Of a stretch of DNA of 45,579 nt, positions 33,381-41,307 are shown one piece after another. Under the pieces are notes generated by a model, which had not been told where the DNA came from, did no database searches, and worked only from the letters and a program-made list of their open reading frames with translations. Numbering within the stretch: the stretch's first letter is position 1; every line of letters starts with the position of its first letter. A program made the translations under genes and the position numbers. The DNA is from JAOUEE01 sp051011595 (lineage in GTDB: Bacteria; Actinomycetota; Acidimicrobiia; Acidimicrobiales; SHLQ01), in NCBI GenBank assembly GCA_051011595.1, contig JBPCTQ010000141.1, forward strand, positions 1-45,579. The letters run 5' to 3'.

Positions 33381-34706
33381 TCAGTTCAGCTGGAAGTCGG
33401 GCGACAGGGCGGCGAGCACGTAGGCCTGCGGGGTGATCGACCACACATGCCGGCTCTCTTGGACAGCGGCGACCCAGTCGCGGATCACCTGTCGGGTCTG
33501 GGCGGTCGGTTCGGTGATACCCAACAGCTCGAAGACCCGATTGGCGACCACGTTGCCGCCGGCTTCCTCCAGATTCTGGAGGTGACCCAGGTCGTCGAGC
33601 TGCCAGCGAGTGTGCTTGACCGCCAAGGCCCGGCCCCAGGCCGTCGCCGTCGACAACCAGTCCTCGTTGTCGCCCCAACCGGCCACGTCGGGCGGATCGA
33701 ACGGCACCTGGCCCATACCCTGGAGGTACCAACGGCGACCGTTGGCGTCCATCTCCGCACCCGTGCGTTTGAGGATCGTGGCCAGGAACTCCACCGGGCT
33801 CTTCACCAACGCATAACGACTGCCGGCAGCCCAGAAGTCGTCGTGCATGAGGATGTGGCGCATCAACTCGGCGATGTTGAGCCCCGAGCTACGGAAGTGG
33901 CTGCCGAGGCTCTGCACCAGTGCGTTCGAGGGATTCGGATGGGCGAAGAACCGCCACAGCTTGCCGGCGATGAACTCCGAGCACTCCACCTTGCGGGCGC
34001 CGTTGCAGATCTCGTTGATCGTGCCGGGACCGTTCCAGTTCCGGGTCTTGCCGAAGAGTGTCTTCTGGGTGTTGTCGTGGTATTCGGGTTTGAACGTGTA
34101 GTCGGGCACGTACTGCCAACTGCCGTTGCCGGCCTGGACCCAGCCGACCGAGTTGTGTCCGGTCCAGGCCTTCGCCATGGCCACCACGTCGGATTCGGTG
34201 TAGTTCTCCCGACCGACGGTGAACAGCTCCATGAGCTCGCGAGCGAAGTTCTCCTGCTCGGCGCCCTTTTGATTGGTCTCGTTGTCGAGATAGATCAACA
34301 TGGCCGGCTGGATGGACACGGCCTGCACCAGATTCCGAAAGTTGCCGAGCCCCTGGGACCGGAACAGCGTGTTCTGGTCGAACATGAGATCCATGTCGAA
34401 GATCTTGTCCTCTTCGGTGCAGAAGTGACCGTGCCAGAACCACGCCATCTTCTCCCGCAGCGGGCCCGAGCTGTAGTTCATCTGGTCGATCCACCATCCG
34501 ATGGTGGCGGTCTCCTCAGCCCAGGGGTTGGGCAGGCCCGTCCAGTCCGGATGCGGCGGCGCCGGTGCCGTCAGGGCGTCGTTGATGACCTCGTTGACCG
34601 CCGATGCTCGGCTACGTCCGGTGAAGTGATCGATCTCGGCATCGGTGCCGCCACCGAGACACACCCGGCGCATCAGGTGAGCTGCTTGAGCTCGAGATAA
34701 AGCCAT
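33381..34706 (-). CDS. DUF1800 family protein
   Basis: The 441-residue protein has family landmarks LSRAQAAHLMRRVCLGG at the N terminus, LREKMAWFWHGHFCT, PAMLIYLDN, NFARELMELFTVG, YTESDVVAMAKAWTG, and near the end PFDPPDVAGWGD and PQAYVLAALSPDFQLN. No signal peptide is obvious in the chosen frame. DUF1800 and DUF1501 are commonly adjacent and presumably work together; no enzymatic activity is established to my knowledge. The ATG at 34706 has AGGAG six bases upstream, but that sequence is part of a perfect hairpin (see 34712-34740). Confidence 0.92.
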   Translation of the reverse strand: MALSRAQAAHLMRRVCLGGGTDAEIDHFTGRSRASAVNEVINDALTAPAPPHPDWTGLPNPWAEETATIGWWIDQMNYSSGPLREKMAWFWHGHFCTEEDKIFDMDLMFDQNTLFRSQGLGNFRNLVQAVSIQPAMLIYLDNETNQKGAEQENFARELMELFTVGRENYTESDVVAMAKAWTGHNSVGWVQAGNGSWQYVPDYTFKPEYHDNTQKTLFGKTRNWNGPGTINEICNGARKVECSEFIAGKLWRFFAHPNPSNALVQSLGSHFRSSGLNIAELMRHILMHDDFWAAGSRYALVKSPVEFLATILKRTGAEMDANGRRWYLQGMGQVPFDPPDVAGWGDNEDWLSTATAWGRALAVKHTRWQLDDLGHLQNLEEAGGNVVANRVFELLGITEPTAQTRQVIRDWVAAVQESRHVWSITPQAYVLAALSPDFQLN

Positions 34707-34711
34707 CGGTA

Positions 34712-34740
34712 CTCCTACGAGGTCCAGGGCCCAGTAGGAG
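34712..34740 (-). promoter_or_regulatory. Hairpin masking the ribosome binding site of the DUF1800 gene
   Basis: Read on the minus strand, CTCCTAC (34740-34734) and GTAGGAG (34718-34712) are perfect 7-base complementary arms with 15 bases between. The downstream arm contains the whole TAGGAG Shine-Dalgarno sequence of the ATG at 34706. In the mRNA this stem would hide the ribosome binding site, so translation should need its opening by a ligand, protein, temperature or an upstream ribosome. The stem and overlap are seen; the control role is inferred. Confidence 0.55.
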
Positions 34741-34761
34741 GTATTACGACGTATTTGCCGC

Positions 34762-34775
34762 CGCGCTTTAGCGCG
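34762..34775. terminator. Short palindromic hairpin between VIT1-like and DUF1800 genes
   Basis: CGCGC-TTTA-GCGCG is a compact perfect stem-loop, 30 bases after the VIT1-like stop and 56 bases upstream of the DUF1800 start on the same strand. No T-run follows on either strand. It may end the VIT1-like transcript; A/T-rich bases next to it (34741-34757) are a likely place for the DUF1800 promoter. Confidence 0.35.
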
Positions 34776-34805
34776 CTGACGGCTGGTCGGATGACCGAAG
34801 CGGAA

Positions 34806-35513
34806 CTAGACCGATGTACCGGCTGCCGTGCCGATCAGATAGGTGGCCGTGCAGGCCGCCCCGGCCACCAACACCTGGCGGAGCGCCGTGCGCCATGGCG
34901 ACCGTTCGGTGAACCGGGCCAGCACCGCGCCGATGATGGCTGCGCCGGCGAATCCGAGGACCACCGTGGCCACCAACGCAGAGTCCCCTGACCCCACCAA
35001 CCAGGGAAGTAATGGCAACACCGCACCGATGCTGAACGAGAAGAACGATGCCACCGCGGCGGCCATGGGTCGCCCCATGTCGGATGGATCAACACCCATC
35101 TCCTCGCGGGTGTGCACGTCGAGGGCCACGTCGGGATCGGCCATGACCTGCTCGGCCAGGGCATTGGCCTGCTCGGCCGGGAGGCCCCGCTTCTCGTAGA
35201 TGGCCACCAGCTCGGCCGTCTCGTCGTCGACGTTCTCCTCGATGGAACGACGCTCCCGCTCGACCTCCCGCTCGATGAGCTCGTTCTGCGCCCGCATCGA
35301 GAGATACTCGCCGGCGGCCATGGAGATCGCACCGGCGATGAGTCCGCTGAGGCCGGCCACCCGCACGAACGAGGCATCGGTGGTGGCACCGGCGACTCCC
35401 AGAATGAGGGCCACGTTCGACACCAACCCGTCGCTGACCCCGAACACGGCGGCGCGCGCCGTACCACCCTGGACATCGCGATGGACGTGCACGCTGCGCG
35501 ACGAAGCAGTCAT
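34806..35513 (-). CDS. VIT1/CCC1 family iron/manganese transporter
   Basis: The 235-residue membrane protein begins AAVFGVSDGLVSNVALILGVAGA (helix 1 signature) and continues with LIAGAISMAAGEYLSMRAQNE, the hallmark of the VIT1/CCC1 family. A charged cytoplasmic helical hairpin (EREVERERRSIEENVDDETAEL, then DVHTREEMGVD), the family metal-binding domain, follows. Three more helices complete the fold. It exports or sequesters Fe(II) or Mn(II). Start ATG 35513, with only a weak ribosome binding site. It lies 67 bases after the RraA-like gene on the same strand. Confidence 0.9.
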   Translation of the reverse strand: MTASSRSVHVHRDVQGGTARAAVFGVSDGLVSNVALILGVAGATTDASFVRVAGLSGLIAGAISMAAGEYLSMRAQNELIEREVERERRSIEENVDDETAELVAIYEKRGLPAEQANALAEQVMADPDVALDVHTREEMGVDPSDMGRPMAAAVASFFSFSIGAVLPLLPWLVGSGDSALVATVVLGFAGAAIIGAVLARFTERSPWRTALRQVLVAGAACTATYLIGTAAGTSV

Positions 35514-35580
35514 GACCCGACCCTAGGGGGCCGTGGAACCCAATCAAACGGTGTCCGGTGCATCACCACTGCTCGACCGA

Positions 35581-36063
35581 TCAGCGCAGGTCGCGGGGCG
35601 CGACCACCACACCGTCGCCATCGGCGTACACCCAGCTCCCGGGGGCGACGTGTACACCACCAACCTCCACCACCAGACCGGACTGGCCTTCGTTGCGTTT
35701 CACCGACCGCCGCGGGTGCGCAGCCAGTGCCAGGACGCCGGTCGCGGCCCGAGCCAGCTCGTCGGTGTCTCGCACGCAACCCCAGACGACGATTCCGGCC
35801 CACCCGTTGTCGGCCGCCAGCCGGCCCAGATTGCCACCGACGACGGCACAGCGGAACGAACCGCCGGCATCGATCACCAGGACCCGGCCATCACCCGCCT
35901 CCTCGAGAGACGCCCGCACCAACGTGTTGTCCTCGAAGACCTTCAGGGTGTGCGCAGGACCGCAGAATGCCCCCACACCACCAAAGGACCGAAGTGAGGG
36001 TTGGACCACCTCGGTCTCGTGCTCGTGGTCATCACACAGGTCGGCGGTGGCGAAGGTACTCAT
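35581..36063 (-). CDS. RraA-like protein (RNase E regulator / HMG aldolase family)
   Basis: The 160-residue protein starts STFATADLCDDHE and contains the family patterns FGGVGAFCGPAHTLKVFEDN, VIDAGGSFRCAVVGGNLGRLAADNGWAG, the GCVRDTDEL loop and WVYADGDGVVVAP. The RraA fold includes the RNase E inhibitor of E. coli and class II 4-hydroxy-4-methyl-2-oxoglutarate/oxaloacetate aldolases; the G-x-x-RD motif with R and D present is compatible with metal-dependent aldolase activity, so the name RraA says little about role. Starts 7 bases after the PH-like membrane protein gene, probably co-transcribed. Confidence 0.88.
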   Translation of the reverse strand: MSTFATADLCDDHEHETEVVQPSLRSFGGVGAFCGPAHTLKVFEDNTLVRASLEEAGDGRVLVIDAGGSFRCAVVGGNLGRLAADNGWAGIVVWGCVRDTDELARAATGVLALAAHPRRSVKRNEGQSGLVVEVGGVHVAPGSWVYADGDGVVVAPRDLR

Positions 36064-36070
36064 GGCGGTG

Positions 36071-36592
36071 TCAACTATCGGTCGGGACAGGAATGGATTC
36101 TCGCCCGGCGACCGGCACACCGGCGTAGGCGGCCAGAGGCGCAGCCAGCTCGAGCAGCCGCTCCGCTCCCCCGGGGTGGCTGTTGATGCCCCAGGGGGTC
36201 AGGTGCCACCGACCGAGCGTTCGGAACGCAAGAACCGCGCTCACCATGGCGATTCGGGGCGGGCGGCTGCCCAGCTCTTCGATCTGGTTCCACGCCCACG
36301 AGCGGCGGCGCAGCAGTGATCGCTGGTGGATGCCATCGAGATCGATGCGCAGGCGCGACGCGGAGACGACCATGAGGCTGATCCAGGCGCACAAAGACGC
36401 GAACAGGGCATCGAAGTCCCACCAGGTGGCAACTTCGGGAATGTCGTAGATCACCAGCTCGAACAGCACCGACGCAGCAAAACCCAGGCAGAAGGCGGTG
36501 ACACAGCATCCGAACACCCACCCATGGGTGGCGCCGACATCAAGGGCGTCCGGTGTCGACGGCTCGGTCACCGACACGACGGTAGCGGACAT
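36071..36592 (-). CDS. Membrane protein with PH-like domain, unknown function
   Basis: The 173-residue protein has two hydrophobic helices (WVFGCCVTAFCLGFAASVLFELV and WDFDALFASLCAWISLMVV). A C-terminal region follows: SRLRIDLDGIHQRSLLRRRSWAWNQIEEL, then a strand and WHLTPWGINSHPGGAERLLE. The pattern of a short strand, a DxxGI turn and W-x-x-I-x-x-L is that of bacterial PH-like (bPH) domains, here unassigned to a specific subfamily. The start is the ATG at 36592 (ATG SAT...); an upstream in-frame ATG exists but overlaps the divergent gene. Sits 7 bases before the RraA-like gene. Confidence 0.6.
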   Translation of the reverse strand: MSATVVSVTEPSTPDALDVGATHGWVFGCCVTAFCLGFAASVLFELVIYDIPEVATWWDFDALFASLCAWISLMVVSASRLRIDLDGIHQRSLLRRRSWAWNQIEELGSRPPRIAMVSAVLAFRTLGRWHLTPWGINSHPGGAERLLELAAPLAAYAGVPVAGRESIPVPTDS

Positions 36593-36633
36593 CGAGGGCC
36601 GAATCGGCGGCTCCCACCGGTATCGTCGGCTCG

Positions 36634-37209
36634 ATGCGCACCTGGCGGTTCCTCGCATTCGGGCTGACCGCGGCCATATTCATCGCGGTGGTGGCGGGCG
36701 GACCGGCTCGTGCCCAAACCGAGAGCACCACGACCACCGATCCCACGACCACGCTGTCGGCCGACGCAGCCACCACGACCACCGCCTCGGGCCCGGTGTG
36801 CCCCGACGCCGACCTGATCGACGTGGCCGTCGTGTTCACCGGCATGCCGAGCGACACCGACAACGACACGCTGGTCTTCGAGGACGTCGTCGTGGAGTCG
36901 GGAAGAGCGCGGCCGCCGGTGATCGTCAACTACCCCGATGGCCTACCGGTATTGGCCGACGTCGACGCCTTGCGGGTCCGGGCGGTTCGGACCAACACGG
37001 GCCTCGAGTCCGAGGTCGAGTGCGGTGGCACCACGACGATCGACGACGAGCTGCTGGAGGTCGACGATGACCGCCTGGCCGCCCTTGTTCGAACCGCCGG
37101 CGATCTGTCGTCCCGAGCCGGCCGGTGGGCGCTCATCATCAGCCTGGGCTTGTTCGCAGCCGTGGCCGCCATCACGCTGTTCCGCCGCTGGCGACCGGGT
37201 CTCTGGTGA
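36634..37209 (+). CDS. Secreted, C-terminally anchored protein, unknown function
   Basis: The 191-residue protein has a signal peptide (WRFLAFGLTAAIFIAVVAGGPARAQ, likely cleavage after ARA), a Thr-rich linker of about 25 residues, a beta-rich domain of about 90 residues with two cysteines (GPVCPDADLIDVAVVF and EVECGGTTT), a transmembrane helix (WALIISLGLFAAVAAITLF) and a short basic tail (RRWRPGLW). It has type I topology like the 19716-20333 protein. No known domain recognised. It ends four bases before the oppositely oriented Rho-N/SAP-like gene. Confidence 0.68.
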   Translation: MRTWRFLAFGLTAAIFIAVVAGGPARAQTESTTTTDPTTTLSADAATTTTASGPVCPDADLIDVAVVFTGMPSDTDNDTLVFEDVVVESGRARPPVIVNYPDGLPVLADVDALRVRAVRTNTGLESEVECGGTTTIDDELLEVDDDRLAALVRTAGDLSSRAGRWALIISLGLFAAVAAITLFRRWRPGLW

Positions 37210-37213
37210 CCGG

Positions 37214-37558
37214 TCAGTCAGCCGTCGACTGAAGCACCTTCACCAACTCGTCCTTCGACAGCTTGGATCGGCCCTCGATGTCACGCTCCTGGGCCAGCCG
37301 ATAGAGCTCGACCTTCGTGAGCGAAGCCAGATCGTCGATCGGGGTCGGGGTGCTGATGTCATCGGGGCGGGCGTCGACCAGCGAGAGAGGGGCCGGCGGG
37401 ACGGTCTGCACCGACGGCGGCGGCTCCTCCGAGTGACCCCGACGAGCCAAACGGTCGCGCACCACGGTGCCGGCGCGGTCGATCGAGGCCGAGCCCCGAT
37501 CGAGCGCGGCCCGACCCGCTCGGCGGGCACGACGTACCAGCTGCTCTCTCCGTCCCAT
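37214..37558 (-). CDS. Small basic protein with Rho-N/SAP-like C-terminal helix pair
   Basis: The 114-residue protein has an N-terminal third rich in Arg/Ala (GRREQLVRRARRAGRAALDRGS), a proline-rich middle (EEPPPSVQTVPPAP) and a C-terminal 40-residue segment LASLTKVELYRLAQERDIEG-RSKLSKDELVKVL. That last part matches the Rho-N/SAP type nucleic-acid-binding helix-turn-helix found in many small actinobacterial proteins. It may bind DNA or RNA. ATG 37558 is chosen; ATG 37567 is three codons upstream and neither has a clear ribosome binding site. It diverges from the PAC2 gene. Confidence 0.65.
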   Translation of the reverse strand: MGRREQLVRRARRAGRAALDRGSASIDRAGTVVRDRLARRGHSEEPPPSVQTVPPAPLSLVDARPDDISTPTPIDDLASLTKVELYRLAQERDIEGRSKLSKDELVKVLQSTAD

Positions 37559-37662
37559 CGACCACATGGTACCGATTCGGCGCGGCGCGCGACCCGTTGG
37601 CCCGCAGTCTGTTCCGGCCGTGGATTTGTCCCGAACGAGACCCATCCCCGAAGCTCTCACCG

Positions 37663-38538
37663 ATGACGGACCTCCAGTGGACCGAACGAGCGGAATTGAC
37701 CCGGCCGGTACTCATCGCGGCGTTCGAGGGATTGTTCGATGTCGGCGAGGCAGCCACGTCCGCCGTCCGTCATCTCGCCGATCGGTGGCCCACTCACCCG
37801 GTGGCCCGAATCGACCCCGAGACCTTCTTCGACTTCACCCAGCAGCGCCCCACGGTCCAGATGGAGGGTGGCGTCCGCACCATCGCCTGGCCCGAGAACG
37901 AGTGTGTGGCCGTCCGACCGAGCGTGGCCGGGGCCGGCGCCCACGACCTGGTCCTGCTGGCGGGCATCGAACCCCATCTTCGGTGGACGTCGTTCTGCCG
38001 TCACCTCGCCACGGTCGCGTCGGAGCTGGCCGTCGAGATGGTGGTCACACTGGGGGCGGCTCCGGGCCGCCAACCCCACAATCGACCGTTCCAGATCACG
38101 TCCAGCTGCACCAACGCCGACCTCGCTCGTCGGCTGGGTGTCGGTCGGCCGTCCTATCAGGGCCCAACCGGTGTTGTCGGCGTGCTGCACGACACCCTGC
38201 ATCGCCTCGACATCCCGGTGCTGTCGGTGCGGACCGCGGTGCCGCCGTACGTGATGGGCAGTCCCAATCCCAAAGCCCGGTCCGCCCTGTTACGCCACCT
38301 GTCCACCATCTTGGCGATCGACACCGGCCACGATGCCAGCCATGCCGAGGTGGCGGCTTGGGAAGAGCAGGTCGACGAAGCCTTGGCCGCCGATCCCGAA
38401 GCACTCGGATTCGTCCGACAACTCGAAGAAGACTTCGATGCCAGCTCCCCGGCTGTCACCGACGAGCTGACGGTGGTCGACGGCGACGACCTGGCGGCCG
38501 AAGTCGAAGCGTTCCTCCGCGAACAACAGGGCGACTGA
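37663..38538 (+). CDS. PAC2 family protein
   Basis: The 291-residue protein has the PAC2 (proteasome assembly chaperone 2-like) pattern: LTRPVLIAAFEGLFDVGEAATSAVRHL at the N terminus, IDPETFFDFTQQRP, GIEPHLRWTSFCRHL, and VVTLGAAPGRQPHNRP. SPNPKARSALLRHL and AWEEQVDEALAADPE close the domain. Such proteins are widespread in actinobacteria; a link to proteasome or ATP-grasp enzymes is proposed but not proven. Start ATG 37663 (TDLQWTERAEL...), since the upstream in-frame extension has no family similarity. Confidence 0.88.
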   Translation: MTDLQWTERAELTRPVLIAAFEGLFDVGEAATSAVRHLADRWPTHPVARIDPETFFDFTQQRPTVQMEGGVRTIAWPENECVAVRPSVAGAGAHDLVLLAGIEPHLRWTSFCRHLATVASELAVEMVVTLGAAPGRQPHNRPFQITSSCTNADLARRLGVGRPSYQGPTGVVGVLHDTLHRLDIPVLSVRTAVPPYVMGSPNPKARSALLRHLSTILAIDTGHDASHAEVAAWEEQVDEALAADPEALGFVRQLEEDFDASSPAVTDELTVVDGDDLAAEVEAFLREQQGD

Positions 38539-38544
38539 CCCCGA

Positions 38545-38566
38545 GCCTGGCCCCGTCGGTCCAGGC
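38545..38566. terminator. Hairpin between convergent PAC2 and crotonase genes
   Basis: GCCTGG (38545-38550) and CCAGGC (38561-38566) are perfect arms around a 10-base loop. They sit in the 38-base space between the PAC2 stop (38538) and the crotonase stop (38577), where a bidirectional terminator would be expected. There is no T-run. Confidence 0.42.
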
Positions 38567-38576
38567 CGACCTGTGG

Positions 38577-39347
38577 TCAGCGCCCGTTGAAGGTCGGGTC
38601 CCGCTTCTCGACGAAGGCCTGGAAGCCTTCGGTGGTGTCCTCGGTGGCGAAGTTCATCGACTGGGCGACCGCTTCGGCCTCGACGGCCTCGGCCATGGTG
38701 AGCCCCGCCGATTGGTTGAGCAGATTCTTCGTCAGGCCCAGCGCCAGCGTCGGTCCCGCCGCCAGACGCCCGACGATCCGCTCGATCTCGGCATCGAGGT
38801 CGTCGACCGGCACCACCCGGTTGACGAGACCCATGGCGGCCACCTCCGCCGCCGACATCATGTCGGCCAACAGGGCCAACTCCTTGGCCCGGTGAAGGCC
38901 GACCAGCCGAGGCAACAGCCAGCTCCCACCACCGTCGATGCTCAGACCGCGACGGGCGAAGATCTCACAGAAGCGAGCCCGGTCCGTGGCCACCACCAGA
39001 TCGCAACCCAGCGCCAGGTTGAGCCCGGCACCCACCGCGACACCGTCAACGCGGGCCACCGTGGGCACCGGCAGGTGATGGAGGGCGAGGATGGTTCGGC
39101 CGACCTCGCGCATGCCTTCGATCGGGTGTGTCGGACGAGCGCGGGACTGGGTGCTCAGATCGGCACCCGAGCAGAAGTTGCCACCGGAGCCGGTGAGCAC
39201 CACCGCTCGACAATCGCCACGGGCCGCCTCACGCAGCGCGTCACCCAACGCCACGAACGCATCGGAATCCAGTGCGTTCTTCACCTGCGGACGATCGAGG
39301 GTGATGGTGGTCACCTGGCGATCGTCGTGTTCGACACGAATGGACAC
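38577..39347 (-). CDS. Enoyl-CoA hydratase/isomerase family protein (PaaG-like)
   Basis: The 256-residue crotonase has oxyanion segments NFCSGADLS and GVAVGAGLNLALGCDLVVA. The active-site region is ARFCEIFARRGLSIDGGGSWLLPRLVG, matching the PaaG/isomerase subgroup, where the aspartate in GLxxDGGG acts as the acid/base instead of the two hydratase glutamates. The C terminus TTEGFQAFVEKRDPTFNGR is typical. The start is the GTG at 39347, with GAGG upstream inside the previous gene's stop region (gap 4 bases). Last gene of a LLM-crotonase-crotonase operon, probably in acyl-CoA catabolism. Confidence 0.88.
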   Translation of the reverse strand: MSIRVEHDDRQVTTITLDRPQVKNALDSDAFVALGDALREAARGDCRAVVLTGSGGNFCSGADLSTQSRARPTHPIEGMREVGRTILALHHLPVPTVARVDGVAVGAGLNLALGCDLVVATDRARFCEIFARRGLSIDGGGSWLLPRLVGLHRAKELALLADMMSAAEVAAMGLVNRVVPVDDLDAEIERIVGRLAAGPTLALGLTKNLLNQSAGLTMAEAVEAEAVAQSMNFATEDTTEGFQAFVEKRDPTFNGR

Positions 39348-39351
39348 GTGG

Positions 39352-40176
39352 CTATTCCTCGTCTGTCTCGGGGGCCGAGCCGCCGACATCGTCGAAGGCT
39401 CGTTTCATGGTTCCCAGGGGATCGGCCCGGAACGCGGCAACCGATGCCTGGTGTCCGGCCAGGGCCTGAAGCTCCTGACCGGCTCGGATGGCTGCTCGTG
39501 CGCCCCACACGTCGAAGGCACGATGCACGACCCGTTTGTTGATCTGTTGGAGATCGGACGCGGTCTTGGCCACCCGTTGCGCAATGGCGAGCACCTCGGC
39601 CTCGAGCTGTTCGGCCGGGAAAGCTCGGTTGGCGAAGCCGACCTGAACCGCCTCGACGCCGGAATAGGAGTCGCCGGTGAGCATCATCTCCATGGCCGAG
39701 CGGAGGCCGAGCAGGGGTGTGTGGAACTGCCAGTCGGGCGGACTCGCCACCCGCACCACCGGGTACCCGATCTGGGCGTCCTCGGCGACGTAGACGAGGT
39801 CGCACGCAGCAGCCAGCTCGGTGCCGCCCGCCATGGCGTACCCGTGCACCTGGGCGATGACCGGCTTGGCCAGGTCCCAGATCGAGAACCATCCCTCCCC
39901 GGCCTGGCGAGCCCATTCGCCGTCACCGGGGGCAACCACCAGCGGCGGGTTCTCGCTGAGCGGCGACGAGAGGTCGTAGCCCGACGAGAAACACGGCCCC
40001 GCACCCCGAACGATGGTCACCCTGACCGCCTCATCGACATCGTGATGGTGGAGGGCGTCGAACAGCTCGGCCCGCAGCGGCGTAGAGATGGCGTTGCGCT
40101 TCTCCGGGCGGTCGAGCGTGATCCGAGCGACGAACTCGGCCGGTGTATCGATGCTGATGAACTCGTAGTCAGGCAT
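39352..40176 (-). CDS. Enoyl-CoA hydratase/isomerase family protein
   Basis: The 274-residue crotonase has oxyanion segments CFSSGYDLSS and GYAMAGGTELAAACDLVYV. By eye alignment with enoyl-CoA hydratase the first catalytic glutamate is replaced by V (IGYPVVRVASPP), while the second (AMEMMLTGDS) is kept, so hydratase activity is uncertain. C-terminal helices are long and charged. ATG 40176 is chosen because GGAG lies seven bases upstream; ATG 40188 is an alternative without a ribosome binding site. Overlaps the LLM gene by eight bases and precedes the second crotonase by four. Confidence 0.86.
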   Translation of the reverse strand: MPDYEFISIDTPAEFVARITLDRPEKRNAISTPLRAELFDALHHHDVDEAVRVTIVRGAGPCFSSGYDLSSPLSENPPLVVAPGDGEWARQAGEGWFSIWDLAKPVIAQVHGYAMAGGTELAAACDLVYVAEDAQIGYPVVRVASPPDWQFHTPLLGLRSAMEMMLTGDSYSGVEAVQVGFANRAFPAEQLEAEVLAIAQRVAKTASDLQQINKRVVHRAFDVWGARAAIRAGQELQALAGHQASVAAFRADPLGTMKRAFDDVGGSAPETDEE

Positions 40177-41236
40177 CTCGATCTCCATGGGGTGGTCGTG
40201 GCTCCAGGCCCGCCAGATCGGCCGCGAGATCCAAACCCTCGTCGGTGTCGCACCGAATGATGAGTCCGGTCAGCCCGGGGTGAAGAAAGGTCGGCCACTG
40301 GCGACGAATCCGCTCGATCGAACCGAAGGCGGACCCCTCTTCGATGTACTCGTCGGGCACCGCAGCCACCGCTTCGTCCTTGCGGCCGGCCAACCACAAC
40401 TCTTGTATGCGAGCCGCTTCGGCCGGATAGCCGCGCCGGGCCATCGCCTCCCGATGGAAGTTGTGGGTCTCCGAACCCATTCCCCCCACGTACATGGCCG
40501 TGAGCGGCTTGCGGCGGTCGATGGCCGCCCGGACGTCATCGCAGATCTCGATCGACAGGTTGCCGAAGATCTCGAACGACTCTCGATCACCATCTCGGCG
40601 ACGAGCGGCACCTTCGGCAAGGGCGGGACCGTGCACCGTCGAACCGTCGGGTCCATATCCCATGGGCAGCCAACCATCGGCCAGCTCGGACGCCAATGCC
40701 GTGTTCTTCGGGCCTCCCGATGCCACCCAGATCTCGATCCCGGGATGAGGATGCAGGATCGACTTGAGCGGCTTGCCCAGCCCGACGGACCCAGGCCCGG
40801 TGTACGGCAACGGATACTCGGACCCGTCGTGGGTGACTGCCTCCGACCGTTCGAGCACCTTCCTCATGATGGTGACGTAGTCACCAAGGGCGGCGTTCGG
40901 TGACCCCCAAGGTCGTCCGTACCATCCTTCGACGATCTGTGGACCGGACACACCGAGCCCGATGATCACCCGTCCCCCACCGGCGAGCGCATCGATGGTC
41001 ATGGCGTGCATGGCGGTCGCGGCCGGCGACCGGGCCGCCAATTGCACGACCCCCGTGGCCAGCTTGATGTCACGGGTCAGGGCCGCCAGGTAGGCCAGGG
41101 GTGAGAGCGCATCGGCACCGTAGGCCTCGGCCGTCCACACCGAATGGAACCCGGCCGCCTCGGCTCGACGTACTCGATCCACGGGCACCTGGAGCTGGGC
41201 GCCCCGATACAGATCGAGCCCGAGGCCAAGTTTCAC
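40169..41236 (-). CDS. LLM-class flavin/F420-dependent oxidoreductase
   Basis: The 355-residue luciferase-like TIM-barrel protein starts KLGLGLDLYRGAQLQVPVDRVRRAEAAGFHSVW. Family patterns are TAEAYGADALSPLAYLAALT, LATGVVQLAARSPAATAMHAMTIDAL and GLGVSGPQIVEGWYGRPWG. Actinobacterial relatives mostly use coenzyme F420 rather than FMN. The GTG at 41236 is chosen because AGGGG lies just upstream; GTG 41242 and a longer frame to 41305 exist. First gene of the operon with two crotonases; divergent from the second PhyH gene with 71 bases between. The substrate is unknown; context suggests an acyl-CoA or isoprenoid-type catabolic route. Confidence 0.88.
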   Translation of the reverse strand: MKLGLGLDLYRGAQLQVPVDRVRRAEAAGFHSVWTAEAYGADALSPLAYLAALTRDIKLATGVVQLAARSPAATAMHAMTIDALAGGGRVIIGLGVSGPQIVEGWYGRPWGSPNAALGDYVTIMRKVLERSEAVTHDGSEYPLPYTGPGSVGLGKPLKSILHPHPGIEIWVASGGPKNTALASELADGWLPMGYGPDGSTVHGPALAEGAARRRDGDRESFEIFGNLSIEICDDVRAAIDRRKPLTAMYVGGMGSETHNFHREAMARRGYPAEAARIQELWLAGRKDEAVAAVPDEYIEEGSAFGSIERIRRQWPTFLHPGLTGLIIRCDTDEGLDLAADLAGLEPRPPHGDRDA

Positions 41237-41307
41237 GGTCACCCCTTTCGGCAGGCATCTTCGCCTGGTTGTCCGGCGATTCTCAAAAGCCGACGGGCAC
41301 AGCATGG

